A DNA stretch of 19,964 bases from Brevundimonas sp. (lineage in GTDB: Bacteria; Pseudomonadota; Alphaproteobacteria; Caulobacterales; Caulobacteraceae). Under the pieces are notes generated by a model. That model was given only the letters and a program-made list of their open reading frames with translations. It made no database searches and was not told the origin of the DNA. Every line of letters begins with the position of its first letter. The first letter of the stretch is position 1. Where the stretch lies: the NCBI RefSeq assembly GCF_003248455.1, contig NZ_QFNM01000046.1, positions 1 through 19,964 on the forward strand, written 5' to 3'. The position numbers and the translations under genes were made by a program. Positions 1 through 7,234 of the stretch are shown here, piece after piece.

Positions 1-525
1 GACGACGATGTTGCCGCGCGGACGGTCCATCTTCAGGATGGCGAAGGGCTGTTCCTTGCCCATCAGCGGGCCGACGTCGCGCACCGGGCGGATGTCGACC
101 TGCGAGCCGGGCAGGAAGGCCGAGGCGCCGCCCAGATCGACGGTGAAGCCGCCTTTGACGCGGCCGACGATGGCGCCGTTGACCGGCTGGCCTTCGGCGA
201 ACACCACTTCCAGACGGGTCCAGGCTTCTTCGCGACGGGCCTTGTCGCGGCTGATGACGGCTTCGCCCAGGGCGTTCTCGACGCGCTCCAGGTAGACCTC
301 GACGTTGTCGCCGACCTTGGGCAGCTTGCCGTCTTCGCCCTGGCCGAATTCGCGCATGGCGATGCGGCCTTCGGTCTTCAGACCGACGTCGATGATGACG
401 ATGTCTTTTTCGATGCCGACGACGCGGCCGTGGACGACCTGGCCTTCGCCGAAGTCGCGGCCCTGGAGCTGTTCGTCGAGCAGGGCGGCGAAATCGTCGC
501 GGGTGGGGGTGAGGGTGTCAGTCAT
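1..525 (-). CDS. rpsA: 30S ribosomal protein S1, N-terminal part (cut by window edge)
   Basis: S1 binds mRNA on the 30S subunit and helps recruit leaders with weak Shine-Dalgarno sites. The 175 visible codons begin MTDTLTPTRDDFAALLDEQL. They contain a first S1 (OB-fold) domain at about residues 25-95, with GQVVHGRVVGIEKDIVIIDVG and the downstream segment KTEGRIAMREF. A second S1 repeat starts near residue 112 (GQPVNGAIVGRVKGGFTVDLG). The stop codon lies beyond the left edge, as expected for a protein of about 560 residues. The ATG at 525 sits about 12 nt after AGGAAG, a rather long spacing. The gene lies 162 bp after cmk on the same strand, in the aroA-cmk-rpsA order common in Proteobacteria. 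The intervening 526-687 may hold its own promoter, but I see no clear one. Identity is very likely. Confidence 0.95.
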   Translation of the reverse strand, partial: MTDTLTPTRDDFAALLDEQLQGRDFGEGQVVHGRVVGIEKDIVIIDVGLKTEGRIAMREFGQGEDGKLPKVGDNVEVYLERVENALGEAVISRDKARREEAWTRLEVVFAEGQPVNGAIVGRVKGGFTVDLGGASAFLPGSQVDIRPVRDVGPLMGKEQPFAILKMDRPRGNIVV

Positions 526-687
526 GGAGCGGTGAAGCTTCCTGTAGGGGCTATGGCGCGTGACCGGACGGTCCTCGCGCGGGGTGAAACCAAGGGATAG
601 GCAGGTCATCAGGATGCGAGGGCGTTCAGAACGACCAGGACGCCCGCGGAAGCCGAGGGTCGGCGCGTTGGATTTGCGATGGCGGCC

Positions 688-1332
688 TCAAAGACCGTGT
701 TTCGCGCGCGCCGCCTCGACGATACGGCGGGCCGCATCGAAGGCGGCCTCTATACCCATGTCGGTCGTATCCAGCAAGACCGCGTCTTCGGCCTGGGCCA
801 TCGGCGCGGCCCCGCGCCCGGCGTCGCGGTCGTCGCGCCGCTTGATATCGGCCAGCATGTCCTCGAACGATATGCCGATCCCGCGCGCGGTCAGCTGTTT
901 CCAGCGCCGCGCGGCGCGCACGTCCGGGGCGGCGGTGACGAACAGCTTGGCCTGGGCGTCCGGCGCGATCACCGTGCCGATGTCGCGCCCGTCCAGCACC
1001 GCGCCCCCCGCCTGGGCCGCGAACCTTTGCTGCAAGTCCAGCAGGGCCGCGCGGACGCCGGGATGCCCGGCGACGCGGCTGGCCGCCTCGCCCGCCTCGC
1101 CCGTGGTCAGGCCGGGGTCGTCGGACAGACCCGACGCGTCCAGCCCGCGCGCCGCCTCGGTCGCCGCCGCCTCGTCGTCCAGCGACCGGCCCTGCGCCAG
1201 CAGCCGCGCGCCCACGGCCCGGTACAGCAGCCCCGTGTCCAGATGCGGCAGGCCATAGGTCCGGGCCAGCCGCGCGGCGATGGTGCCCTTGCCCGAGGCG
1301 GCCGGGCCGTCGACGGCGATGATCAAGCTCAT
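688..1332 (-). CDS. cmk: (d)CMP kinase (cytidylate kinase)
   Basis: Phosphorylates CMP and dCMP with ATP to give CDP/dCDP in cytosolic pyrimidine salvage and supply. The 214-residue protein has the P-loop GPAASGKGT at residues 9-17, followed by the family segment YGLPHLDTGLLYRAVG. The Cmk signature DGRDIGTV is at residues 114-121, and an Arg-rich lid region (AARRWKQL... IKRRDDRD) follows. Length is normal for the bacterial enzyme (about 210-230). Its ATG overlaps the aroA stop codon in ATGA (1329-1332), which implies translational coupling. Next downstream on the same strand is rpsA. Nothing is missing among the expected motifs. Confidence 0.97.
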   Translation of the reverse strand: MSLIIAVDGPAASGKGTIAARLARTYGLPHLDTGLLYRAVGARLLAQGRSLDDEAAATEAARGLDASGLSDDPGLTTGEAGEAASRVAGHPGVRAALLDLQQRFAAQAGGAVLDGRDIGTVIAPDAQAKLFVTAAPDVRAARRWKQLTARGIGISFEDMLADIKRRDDRDAGRGAAPMAQAEDAVLLDTTDMGIEAAFDAARRIVEAARAKHGL

Positions 1333-2636
1333 GCGATCCGTCCGCCCAGGCCGTTCATCATCTCCACGAAGCCGGGAAAGCTGGTGGCGATCATGCCCGG
1401 CTCGTCGACCGACACCGGCTGTTCGGCGGCCAGGCCCAGGACCAGATGGCTCATGGCGATCCGGTGGTCGTGGGCCGTGTGGACGATCGCGCCGCCCTTC
1501 ACCGGGCCGCCCGTCACGACGAAGCCCTCCGGCTCCTCCTCGACCTGGACGCCGCAGGCGCGAAGCCCTGCGACCATCAGGGCGATCCGGTCGCTTTCCT
1601 TGACCCGCATCTCGCCCACGCCGCGCATGACGGTCGCGCCGTCCGCAAAGGCGGCCGTCGCCGCCAGGATCGGATATTCGTCGATCATGGAGGCCGCCCG
1701 CGCCTCGGGCGCCACCACGCCCTTCAGGGCGGAATGGCGGGCGGTGATGTCGCCCACGTCCTCGCCCCCGGCCTGACGCCGGTTCGTGATCGTCAGATCG
1801 GCGCCCATCTCGAGCCAGGTGTCGAACAGGCCGGTGCGCAGGGGGTTCAGCATCACCCCCTCGACCGTCACCGCCGAACCCGGCGTGATCAGCGCCGCCG
1901 CCAGCGGAAAGGCGGCGGAAGACGGATCGCCGGGCACGGCGACGGCCGTCCCCGTCAGGGCCTGCCCGCCCTCGAGCGTGACCGTCCAGCCCTCGCCCCG
2001 GTCCTGCACCCGCACCTCGGCGCCGAAGGCGCGCAGCATCCTTTCGGTGTGATCCCGGCTCTTTTCCGGCTCGACCACCGTGGTCGCGCCTTCGGCGTTC
2101 AGCCCCGCCAGCAGGATGGCCGACTTGACCTGGGCCGAGGCGACCGTCTGCACATAGTCGATCGCCCTCAGCCCCCCGCCGGTCAGGGCGACCGGCAGCC
2201 GGTCCTCGGCCGTCGGCCAGCCGAACCGCGCGCCCATTTCGGCCAGGGGCCCCGTCACCCGTTTCATCGGCCGCTTCCTCAGCGAGGCGTCGCCGTCGAA
2301 GGTCGCCGTCAGCGGATAGCCGGCCGCCGCTCCCATCAGCAGCCGCACGCCGGTGCCGGCGTTGCCGCAGTCGATCACGGCCTGAGGGGTCGTGAACCCG
2401 CCCGCCCCCTCGATCCGCCATGTCCCCTCCCCGGTGCGCTGGACCTTGGCGCCGAACGCCTCGACCGCCCGGGCGGTGGCCAGGACGTCGTCGCCCTCCA
2501 GCAGACCCTCGACATCGGTGGTCCCCGAGGCCATTCCGCCCAGGATCATCGCCCGGTGCGACATCGACTTGTCGCCGGGCGCGCGGACCTGTCCCGCCAG
2601 GGCGGAGGAACGGCTTGCGGTCAGTTGGGAAGGCAT
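1329..2636 (-). CDS. aroA: 3-phosphoshikimate 1-carboxyvinyltransferase (EPSP synthase)
   Basis: Joins shikimate-3-phosphate and phosphoenolpyruvate to make EPSP, the sixth step of the shikimate pathway. The product of about 435 residues shows the N-terminal substrate motif GDKS (21-24), the PEP-site loop CGNAGTGVR (91-98 region), the SAQVK motif (167-171) and RDHTE (194-198). A C-terminal DEYPILA segment and KESDRI are also present. GDKS, SAQxK and RxHxE are motifs used to define class II (CP4-like) EPSP synthases. The fourth class II motif NxTR reads NPLR here, and the PEP-site loop keeps Gly where CP4 has Ala. The start is uncertain: ATG at 2636 or GTG at 2642, neither with a strong Shine-Dalgarno. 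It is first in an operon with cmk (4-nt overlap) and rpsA, divergent from the FYDLN-acid gene. Confidence 0.96.
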   Translation of the reverse strand: MPSQLTASRSSALAGQVRAPGDKSMSHRAMILGGMASGTTDVEGLLEGDDVLATARAVEAFGAKVQRTGEGTWRIEGAGGFTTPQAVIDCGNAGTGVRLLMGAAAGYPLTATFDGDASLRKRPMKRVTGPLAEMGARFGWPTAEDRLPVALTGGGLRAIDYVQTVASAQVKSAILLAGLNAEGATTVVEPEKSRDHTERMLRAFGAEVRVQDRGEGWTVTLEGGQALTGTAVAVPGDPSSAAFPLAAALITPGSAVTVEGVMLNPLRTGLFDTWLEMGADLTITNRRQAGGEDVGDITARHSALKGVVAPEARAASMIDEYPILAATAAFADGATVMRGVGEMRVKESDRIALMVAGLRACGVQVEEEPEGFVVTGGPVKGGAIVHTAHDHRIAMSHLVLGLAAEQPVSVDEPGMIATSFPGFVEMMNGLGGRIA

Positions 2637-2642
2637 ATTCAC

Positions 2643-2761
2643 CCGCTTCAGGCTGCATTGGCGAAAGGGCCGCGCGGGCGGCGCGAAAGATCGCTTTTGA
2701 CAGCGGCCCTAAGGGGTGGCAAGGGACCGCCCCGAATTCAACCCGTTGAAAGCATCCAACC
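2643..2761. promoter_or_regulatory. Divergent promoter region, aroA operon / FYDLN-acid gene
   Basis: This 119-bp gap must hold the starts of both transcription units. A perfect -35 hexamer TTGACA on the plus strand is at 2697-2702, but no good -10 lies 16-18 nt after it. An 8-bp inverted repeat, AGGGCCGC (2666-2673) and GCGGCCCT (2703-2710), flanks and abuts that -35. It could be an operator or a leader hairpin. The assignment rests on layout and these motifs only. Confidence 0.4.
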
Positions 2762-3226
2762 GTGGCCAATCCCGAACTGGGCGCCAAGCAGGTCTGCCCC
2801 AACTGCCAGGCGAAATTCTACGACCTGAACCGCCGCCCGGCCCATTGCCCCAAATGCGGCGCGGACTTCGATCCCGAAGAAGCGCTGAAGCTGCGCAGCC
2901 GTCGCGCGCGTCCCGGCTATCCGGCCGACGACGAGGAGACGGAAGATCAGGTCAAGGCCAAGTCGGCGGACGCCGACGACGAGGAGGAGGATGGCGAAGC
3001 CTCCACCCCCGAGATCGACGAGGAAGGCCACGAGCCGATCCTGACTCCCGACGACGACGACGATTCCCCCGCCGACGCCTCGGAAGAGCCGGGCATGGGA
3101 TCGACGGACGGCGACGACGACGATCTGCTGGCCGACGACGATGACGACTCCGTGCCCTTCATCGAGGACGAGGACGACGACTCCATCGACGACGAGATCG
3201 CCAAGCCGTCGCGCGACGACGACTGA
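2762..3226 (+). CDS. FYDLN-acid family protein (TIGR02300), zinc-ribbon plus polyacidic tail
   Basis: Uncharacterised alphaproteobacterial family; the biochemical role is not known to me. The 154-residue protein starts with a GTG at 2762. The first 33 residues contain two Cys pairs, CPNC (12-15) and CPKC (29-32), a typical zinc ribbon. Between them lies the FYDLN motif (19-23) that names the family. From about residue 55 to the end the chain is dominated by Asp and Glu, with several DDDD/DDDDD runs, and is probably disordered. The ribbon suggests binding to nucleic acid or protein. The acidic tail could mimic nucleic acid or bind a basic partner such as the ribosome; both are inference. It is divergent from aroA and followed by a terminator and tRNA-Ala. 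Confidence 0.9.
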   Translation: MANPELGAKQVCPNCQAKFYDLNRRPAHCPKCGADFDPEEALKLRSRRARPGYPADDEETEDQVKAKSADADDEEEDGEASTPEIDEEGHEPILTPDDDDDSPADASEEPGMGSTDGDDDDLLADDDDDSVPFIEDEDDDSIDDEIAKPSRDDD

Positions 3227-3237
3227 TTTCCCGTTGC

Positions 3238-3285
3238 CCCGCCGCGTTTCCCGACAGGAGAGGCGCGGCGGGACGGCCGTTTTTT
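3238..3285 (+). terminator. Rho-independent terminator after the FYDLN-acid gene
   Basis: A perfect 9-bp stem CCCGCCGCG (3238-3246) / CGCGGCGGG (3264-3272) with a 17-nt loop is followed 7 nt later by six T (3280-3285). It begins 12 nt after the stop codon. The gap between stem and T-run is longer than ideal. Confidence 0.6.
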
Positions 3286-3357
3286 CAGCCGTTCGGGTTT
3301 GAAAAACCTGCGTATTTTCACTGTTGGGAACGCGGTGAAAATAAATCTCGAAACGGG

Positions 3358-3385
3358 CTTGATCGCAGAAAAGCCCTGACATAGT
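3358..3385 (+). promoter_or_regulatory. Candidate sigma-70 promoter of tRNA-Ala
   Basis: CTTGAT (3358-3363) and CATAGT (3380-3385) are separated by 16 nt and end about 60 nt before the tRNA. Just upstream lies a 9-bp inverted repeat, TATTTTCAC (3313-3321) / GTGAAAATA (3335-3343), in an AT-rich patch. It could be an upstream control element or the descending side of the previous terminator region. Confidence 0.35.
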
Positions 3386-3445
3386 TTCCGCCGCCTCGCC
3401 GGGGGCCATCGCAAGATGAACCGGGCGGACCAGACCGACAGGTCC

Positions 3446-3521
<76 letters not shown>

Positions 3522-3526
3522 TCAGC

Positions 3527-3578
3527 CTCCCTCTTCCATCGGCGCGACCGAGGAAGAGGGAGACTGGCCATCCTTTTT
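3527..3578 (+). terminator. Stem-loop terminator after tRNA-Ala
   Basis: A perfect 11-bp stem CTCCCTCTTCC (3527-3537) / GGAAGAGGGAG (3552-3562) with an inner TCGG/CCGA extension starts 5 nt after the tRNA. Five T at 3574-3578 follow about 11 nt after the stem. The stem is strong, but the late T-run makes termination less certain. Confidence 0.6.
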
Positions 3579-3685
3579 CAGACATCCGATCATCTCGTCG
3601 CTGCGGCCGTCGCCGTGCGTCGGCGGAACCTTGGCCGTTCCATCGCGCTCTCCTGCTGCAACCCTCTTCAGCCAGGAGAACGACG

Positions 3686-3937
3686 ATGAGCGAGATCAAG
3701 GAAGGCATGGAGGTCATCGGCGCCGACGGCGTCCATGTCGGCACGGTGGACCGCCTGGACGGCGACCGCATCAAGCTGACGCGGCGCGACGGCGGCGGCG
3801 CCCACGGCGACCACCACCACTATATCGAAAAGGGCTTCGTCGCCGGCGTCGAAGGCGACAAGGTGCGTCTGTCGGCCAACGCCGACGTCGCCGTCACCCT
3901 GGAGGAGGAAAAGTCCGGCAAGCCGGTCGATCTCTGA
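3686..3937 (+). CDS. DUF2171 family small protein
   Basis: A family of small, soluble, PRC-barrel-like proteins with no assigned biochemical role. This 83-residue example begins MSEIKEGMEVIGADGVHVGT and continues with a basic beta segment (DRIKLTRRD). A Gly/His patch (GAHGDHHHYIEKGFV) follows, then a KVRLSANADVAV strand and an acidic tail. The HGDHHHYI patch is a possible metal site (inference). The start is fixed by AGGAGA at 3674-3679, 6 nt before the ATG. It is a single gene between tRNA-Ala and a convergent DUF1345 gene, 18 nt away. A GC-rich hairpin, GGCGGCGGCG (3945-3954) / CGCCGCCGCC (3965-3974), spans the convergent junction and overlaps the end of the neighbour, without a T-run. Confidence 0.85.
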   Translation: MSEIKEGMEVIGADGVHVGTVDRLDGDRIKLTRRDGGGAHGDHHHYIEKGFVAGVEGDKVRLSANADVAVTLEEEKSGKPVDL

Positions 3938-3955
3938 ACGGCTCGGCGGCGGCGT

Positions 3956-4606
3956 TCAGAACAGCGCCGCCGCCAGATTGACCGTAAGCGCCAACACGAC
4001 GGCGTTGAAGAACCAGGCGATGAGGCAGTGCAGCGTGGCCAGGGCGCGAAGCCGGCGGCTGGAGATCTGCACATCGGCCGTCTGGTTCGCCACGCCGATG
4101 ATCAGGCTGAAATGCAGGAAGTCCCAGTAGTCGGCCTCTTCCTCGCCCGGAAACATCAGCCCGCCCTGGTCGCCCCGCCCCTTCGCCTTGGGCGCGTAGA
4201 AACCGTGGGCGTAGTGCAGGGCGAAGATGACGTGGACGTACAGCCACGACAGACCCACCGTCAGGATCGAGAAGCCGGCCTGGGCCGGGGACGGCTTGCC
4301 CCCGTTCATCATGACCAGGACCAGCACGACGATGCTGGCGAGCGCCGCCGCCAGGCTAAGCGGCAGAACCATCTTGCCGGCCTGGTCCATCTCGGCCGCC
4401 CGTCGCCGGATGGCGGCCTGCGAGCGCGAGCGCAGGATGTGAACGAAGCTGACGACCAGAAAGGCCGCCACGCCCGCGTCCCAGCCCGCCGCCAGCCTCA
4501 GCGCCGCCCCGGCCGAGGCCGGCATCGCCAGGGCCACGCCCGCCAGCACCGCCAGCCCCAGCCAGAGCGAGAAATGCAGACGGAACACGCGCGTGAAAAA
4601 GCCCAT
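3956..4606 (-). CDS. DUF1345 integral membrane protein
   Basis: A membrane protein of unknown function, 216 residues, predicted in the inner membrane. Hydrophobic segments are at about residues 10-30, 42-58, 80-100, 110-131 and 188-212, with a shorter one at 163-174. The diagnostic segment YWDFLHFSLIIGVANQTADV (160-179) corresponds to the conserved DxxYFSxxIGxxxQTSDV-like signature of DUF1345. A basic loop (HILRSRSQAAIRRRAAE) follows the second helix and should face the cytoplasm. The ATG at 4606 has no strong Shine-Dalgarno. The gene lies 97 bp downstream of the GH65 gene on the same strand. Co-transcription is possible, but a functional link is not evident. Confidence 0.88.
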   Translation of the reverse strand: MGFFTRVFRLHFSLWLGLAVLAGVALAMPASAGAALRLAAGWDAGVAAFLVVSFVHILRSRSQAAIRRRAAEMDQAGKMVLPLSLAAALASIVVLVLVMMNGGKPSPAQAGFSILTVGLSWLYVHVIFALHYAHGFYAPKAKGRGDQGGLMFPGEEEADYWDFLHFSLIIGVANQTADVQISSRRLRALATLHCLIAWFFNAVVLALTVNLAAALF

Positions 4607-4703
4607 GCCCAGAGATCGCCCATTTGCGGACGCGCGTCCACAGGTCGCATGGGCGGCCGCCCGAACACCGCATCGGCGAGGCGTCGCCGCAGGCCGGAGC
4701 CAG

Positions 4704-6788
4704 TTACAGGGGCGTCAGTTCCGCGCGGTCGGCGCCATGCCGGGCCGACAGCCGCATCGGCCGGCCGCGCACCCACAGCCGCTCGATCTCGATCGCCCGC
4801 CACCCCGCCGGAAGCACGACGGGCCGGCGCGGCCAGGCCTGGGGATCGCCGTCGTCGACGACCACGCCCGTCAGGCCCAGCATGAGACCCAGCAGCATCC
4901 CACCGAGATTGGCGAAGAAGGGCCCGGCCGCGACCTGGCTGTCCGGGTGGTCGGGCCGGTATTCGAGACACTGGTGGAAGCGCCCCCGGTCATAGGCCGC
5001 ATAGCCTTGCTCGAAGAGGCGCAGCGCCAGGTCGCGGTCCCCCGCCATCGCCGCCCAGGTCGTATAGAGGGCCGGAAACATCGGCGCCCCGACATAGGCC
5101 TCCCAATGCTTCAGATAGAATTCCAGCGTCCGCCGCCGCTCCTCGATCGGAGAGGGATGGTCATAGGGAAAGAACCCGGCCAGCGGCGAAGGGGTGGCTC
5201 CCTTCGGCTCCGAGACCCTGAAGCCGTCGTGGGCGGCGATGACGCCGTCCGACCGGATGGGAAGATACAGGCTCTCGGCGGCCTGCGCCCATTCCGGCGG
5301 CGGCGTCCGGCCGATCTGCTCGGCCGCCCGAACGGCCCGGCGCAGGATCTGCTTGGCCGCCATGACCGTGAAGGCGTCGTTGTCGGGGGGATCGGGCACC
5401 TCCGCCGGTCCGGTGGAGCGTTTGATCTCGAGACCGCGATCGGTGCGGGTCGCGCGGCTGACGATCCAATCGGCCACGCCGGACAGCACCGGCCAGGCGT
5501 CCTCCTTCAAAAAGGCCTCGTCCCCCGTGGCGTCGGCGTACAGGGCGAAGGCGCGCGCCGTGTGCAGCGAGCCGTGATCCTCGTGCGCGGCGCTGTCGCC
5601 CGCCCCCGGCGCGGCCTCCTGCCCCGACAACGGCGCCGCCTCCCACGGAAACTGCACGCCCTCGCGCCCCGACAGCCGCGCATTGGATCGGGCCGCCTCC
5701 AGCCCGCGTCGCCTGAAGTCCAGCATGGCCAGGGCCGCGTTCGGCTGCGACAGGATCAGGGGCGGCACGCAGAAGGCGTCCACGTCCCACATCACATGCC
5801 CGTAGTAGTAGTGATAGTCGTGCCAGGTCGCGAGACCGAAGATGGAGGTCGCCGACGGCGAGGCGGCGTGGGTGGAACAGTTCAGATAGTAGAAGGCGGC
5901 GTCGATCAGGGCCTGGTGGGCGGGCGAGGCGCCCTCGACGACGATCCGGCCGCGCCAGAGTTCGGCCCATTCCGCCCGATTGCGGGCGCGCAGTTCGTCG
6001 AAGCCGGTGGCCTTGGCGCGCGCCACGCGGCGCACCGCTTCCTCGTCGGGGCGGTCATGAACGATGGACGGCACGGCGGCGACGATCTGGCGGAGCCGCA
6101 CGCTCCGATCGGATCGGGCGCGAACCCGGTATTCGCTTCGCAGCGGGCCGGCCGCGTCCCAGGCCTGGACCGAAGGCTCGGCGTCGCCCCCTCCGTCCAA
6201 CGCCGTGACCAAGGCTAAGCCGCACTGGCTCATCCCGCCTTCGGACTCCCACAGCAGCGACCCGTCGCACACAGGTTCGGGCTCGCCCGGCGTATCCGTG
6301 CGGCGGCGCGCGACCCGCCCTCTCAAGCCCCCGGTCTCGACGATGGCCCGTAGACCGACGTCGCAGGGCGCCGAGGGGCGAACCTCCACCTCCTGCAACA
6401 CGACCGACGGCGCCGTGCGGCTTGCGAAGGTGACGACGGCGACGTCGGCGGCGACCCCGGCCGCCTCATAGCGGAAAAGGCTTGTGAGTTCGCCGGCGGC
6501 GAAATCGTATCGCTGCACGAGCTGGGACACCGATGACGGCTGATCGCTCAGCCAGACGCCCTTCAGCGCCAGGTCGCCGGCCAGCGGATAGGGCGCCGGG
6601 GCCGCCGCCTCCAACCGTCGCTCGGGGTGTTCGGCGGCGAAGCCGTTGATGATCGCCATGCCCGGCTGCAACGGCTGCTCGCGAACACGCAGGCCGATGA
6701 GCCCGTTGGCGATGTAGGCCGGCAGGTCGCCGTCGCGAGGGCCCGCCTCTTCCGGCGGGTTGATCGGAAGGGACGCCGGCCTAACCAC
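4704..6788 (-). CDS. Glycoside hydrolase family 65 protein
   Basis: GH65 enzymes hydrolyse or phosphorolyse alpha-glucosides such as trehalose, kojibiose and maltose. This 694-residue protein has the N-terminal beta-sandwich start PAYIANGLIGLRV (23-35). An (alpha/alpha)6-barrel follows, with HVMWDVDAF (331-339), FPWE (380-383) and EDHGSLHTARAFALY (403-417). STGPAEVPDPPDNDAF (458-473) matches the family GPDExH/NNAYT region, which places the general acid at Glu463. A second acidic candidate is Glu609 in QCLEYRPD, which would fit an inverting hydrolase rather than a phosphorylase (inference). No signal peptide is visible, so it is probably cytoplasmic. The GTG at 6788 lacks a ribosome-binding site, and the 5' side borders an IS remnant, so the start is unsure. 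No transporter or phosphoglucomutase is adjacent. The exact substrate cannot be read from sequence. Confidence 0.87.
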   Translation of the reverse strand: MVRPASLPINPPEEAGPRDGDLPAYIANGLIGLRVREQPLQPGMAIINGFAAEHPERRLEAAAPAPYPLAGDLALKGVWLSDQPSSVSQLVQRYDFAAGELTSLFRYEAAGVAADVAVVTFASRTAPSVVLQEVEVRPSAPCDVGLRAIVETGGLRGRVARRRTDTPGEPEPVCDGSLLWESEGGMSQCGLALVTALDGGGDAEPSVQAWDAAGPLRSEYRVRARSDRSVRLRQIVAAVPSIVHDRPDEEAVRRVARAKATGFDELRARNRAEWAELWRGRIVVEGASPAHQALIDAAFYYLNCSTHAASPSATSIFGLATWHDYHYYYGHVMWDVDAFCVPPLILSQPNAALAMLDFRRRGLEAARSNARLSGREGVQFPWEAAPLSGQEAAPGAGDSAAHEDHGSLHTARAFALYADATGDEAFLKEDAWPVLSGVADWIVSRATRTDRGLEIKRSTGPAEVPDPPDNDAFTVMAAKQILRRAVRAAEQIGRTPPPEWAQAAESLYLPIRSDGVIAAHDGFRVSEPKGATPSPLAGFFPYDHPSPIEERRRTLEFYLKHWEAYVGAPMFPALYTTWAAMAGDRDLALRLFEQGYAAYDRGRFHQCLEYRPDHPDSQVAAGPFFANLGGMLLGLMLGLTGVVVDDGDPQAWPRRPVVLPAGWRAIEIERLWVRGRPMRLSARHGADRAELTPL

Positions 6789-6947
6789 GAGAACGCCGCG
6801 AAAGACCTTTGGAGACCAGGAAGGCCGGAGCGATCCGGCCGGAAGCGTAGCGTCTCATCGAACTCTCCGCATCGGTCGAACAAAGATATCGGCGAGCGCC
6901 CGCAGCCTTCCGCCGTCGCCGCATCAATGCGCGATGCAGACGGAAGT
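6789..6947. other. Gap between GH65 gene and transposase remnant
   Basis: No gene, RNA or clear promoter is seen in these 159 bp. It must hold the start signals of the GH65 gene if the GTG at 6788 is right, but no Shine-Dalgarno or -10/-35 pair stands out. It could be degraded IS sequence. Confidence 0.4.
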
Positions 6948-7112
6948 TTCTGGCGCGCAAGGCAAGACTTCGTTGTAATCTCTGCGGCAGGCCTCCAACG
7001 TTTCGGCCGCATCCGCAAGCGTCAGGAACCAGTGAGCGTTCAGGCGCTCGGCCCTGAAGCGGTCGTTGAAGGCCTCGATGAAGGCGTTGTCCGACGGGCG
7101 GCGACACAAAAA
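6948..7112 (-). pseudogene. IS3-family transposase (OrfB), C-terminal remnant
   Basis: The minus-strand translation holds RRPSDNAFIEAFNDRFRAER followed by LNAHWFLTLADAAETLEACR and RDYNEV. This is the C-terminal end of the DDE integrase domain of IS3-type OrfB, and the Glu of FIEAFN would be the third catalytic acid. The rest of the DDE domain and OrfA are absent. After YNEV the usual RPH(S/G)xLG ending is replaced by LPCAPETSV, so both sides are broken. I see no terminal inverted repeats or target duplication. It is an inactive scar, and shows that the stretch between the GH65 gene and the XRE gene was once hit by an insertion sequence. Coordinates mark only the recognisable homology. Confidence 0.8.
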
Positions 7113-7195
7113 ATATTTCGGGTTGTGTACTTGCAAATCTAGGCGGGTGTAGCCCGCCGGGTTTGCGAGCTTTGGCTTGACGCCGGGGGCGTTTT
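7104..7195 (+). other. Tandem RNA hairpins upstream of the XRE gene (unknown element)
   Basis: Three structures lie in a row. First is an operator-like inverted repeat, ACACAA (7104-7109) / TTGTGT (7123-7128). Second is a 17-bp hairpin whose arms are 7130-7147 and 7153-7169, with a 5-nt loop (TGTAG) and one bulged A at 7141. Three of its pairs are U-G wobbles that form only in plus-strand RNA. Third is a short hairpin ACGCC (7180-7184) / GGCGT (7188-7192) followed by TTT. Together they look like a small structured RNA, or a leader ending in a terminator 40 nt before the XRE ATG. They could also be the relic of an IS end. I do not recognise a known RNA family. Confidence 0.45.
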
Positions 7196-7234
7196 GGGGC
7201 CTTGGCACCGCATCAGATCTGACCGTAGGCCGAA

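Noticed and set aside
1332..2802. Minus-strand open frame running from 2802 into cmk, which would extend cmk by about 490 codons
   Set aside because: The extension is out of frame with aroA and has random composition. The real cmk begins at the ATG at 1332, coupled to the aroA stop.
3945..3974. Terminator between the convergent DUF2171 and DUF1345 genes
   Set aside because: The 10-bp stem is strong, but there is no T-run on either strand and it lies partly inside the DUF1345 coding end; kept only as a note in the DUF2171 entry.
4593..6218. 541-codon plus-strand frame opposite the GH65 gene
   Set aside because: It is Arg/Gly/Pro-rich shadow coding with no motif, while the minus strand encodes conserved GH65 segments throughout.
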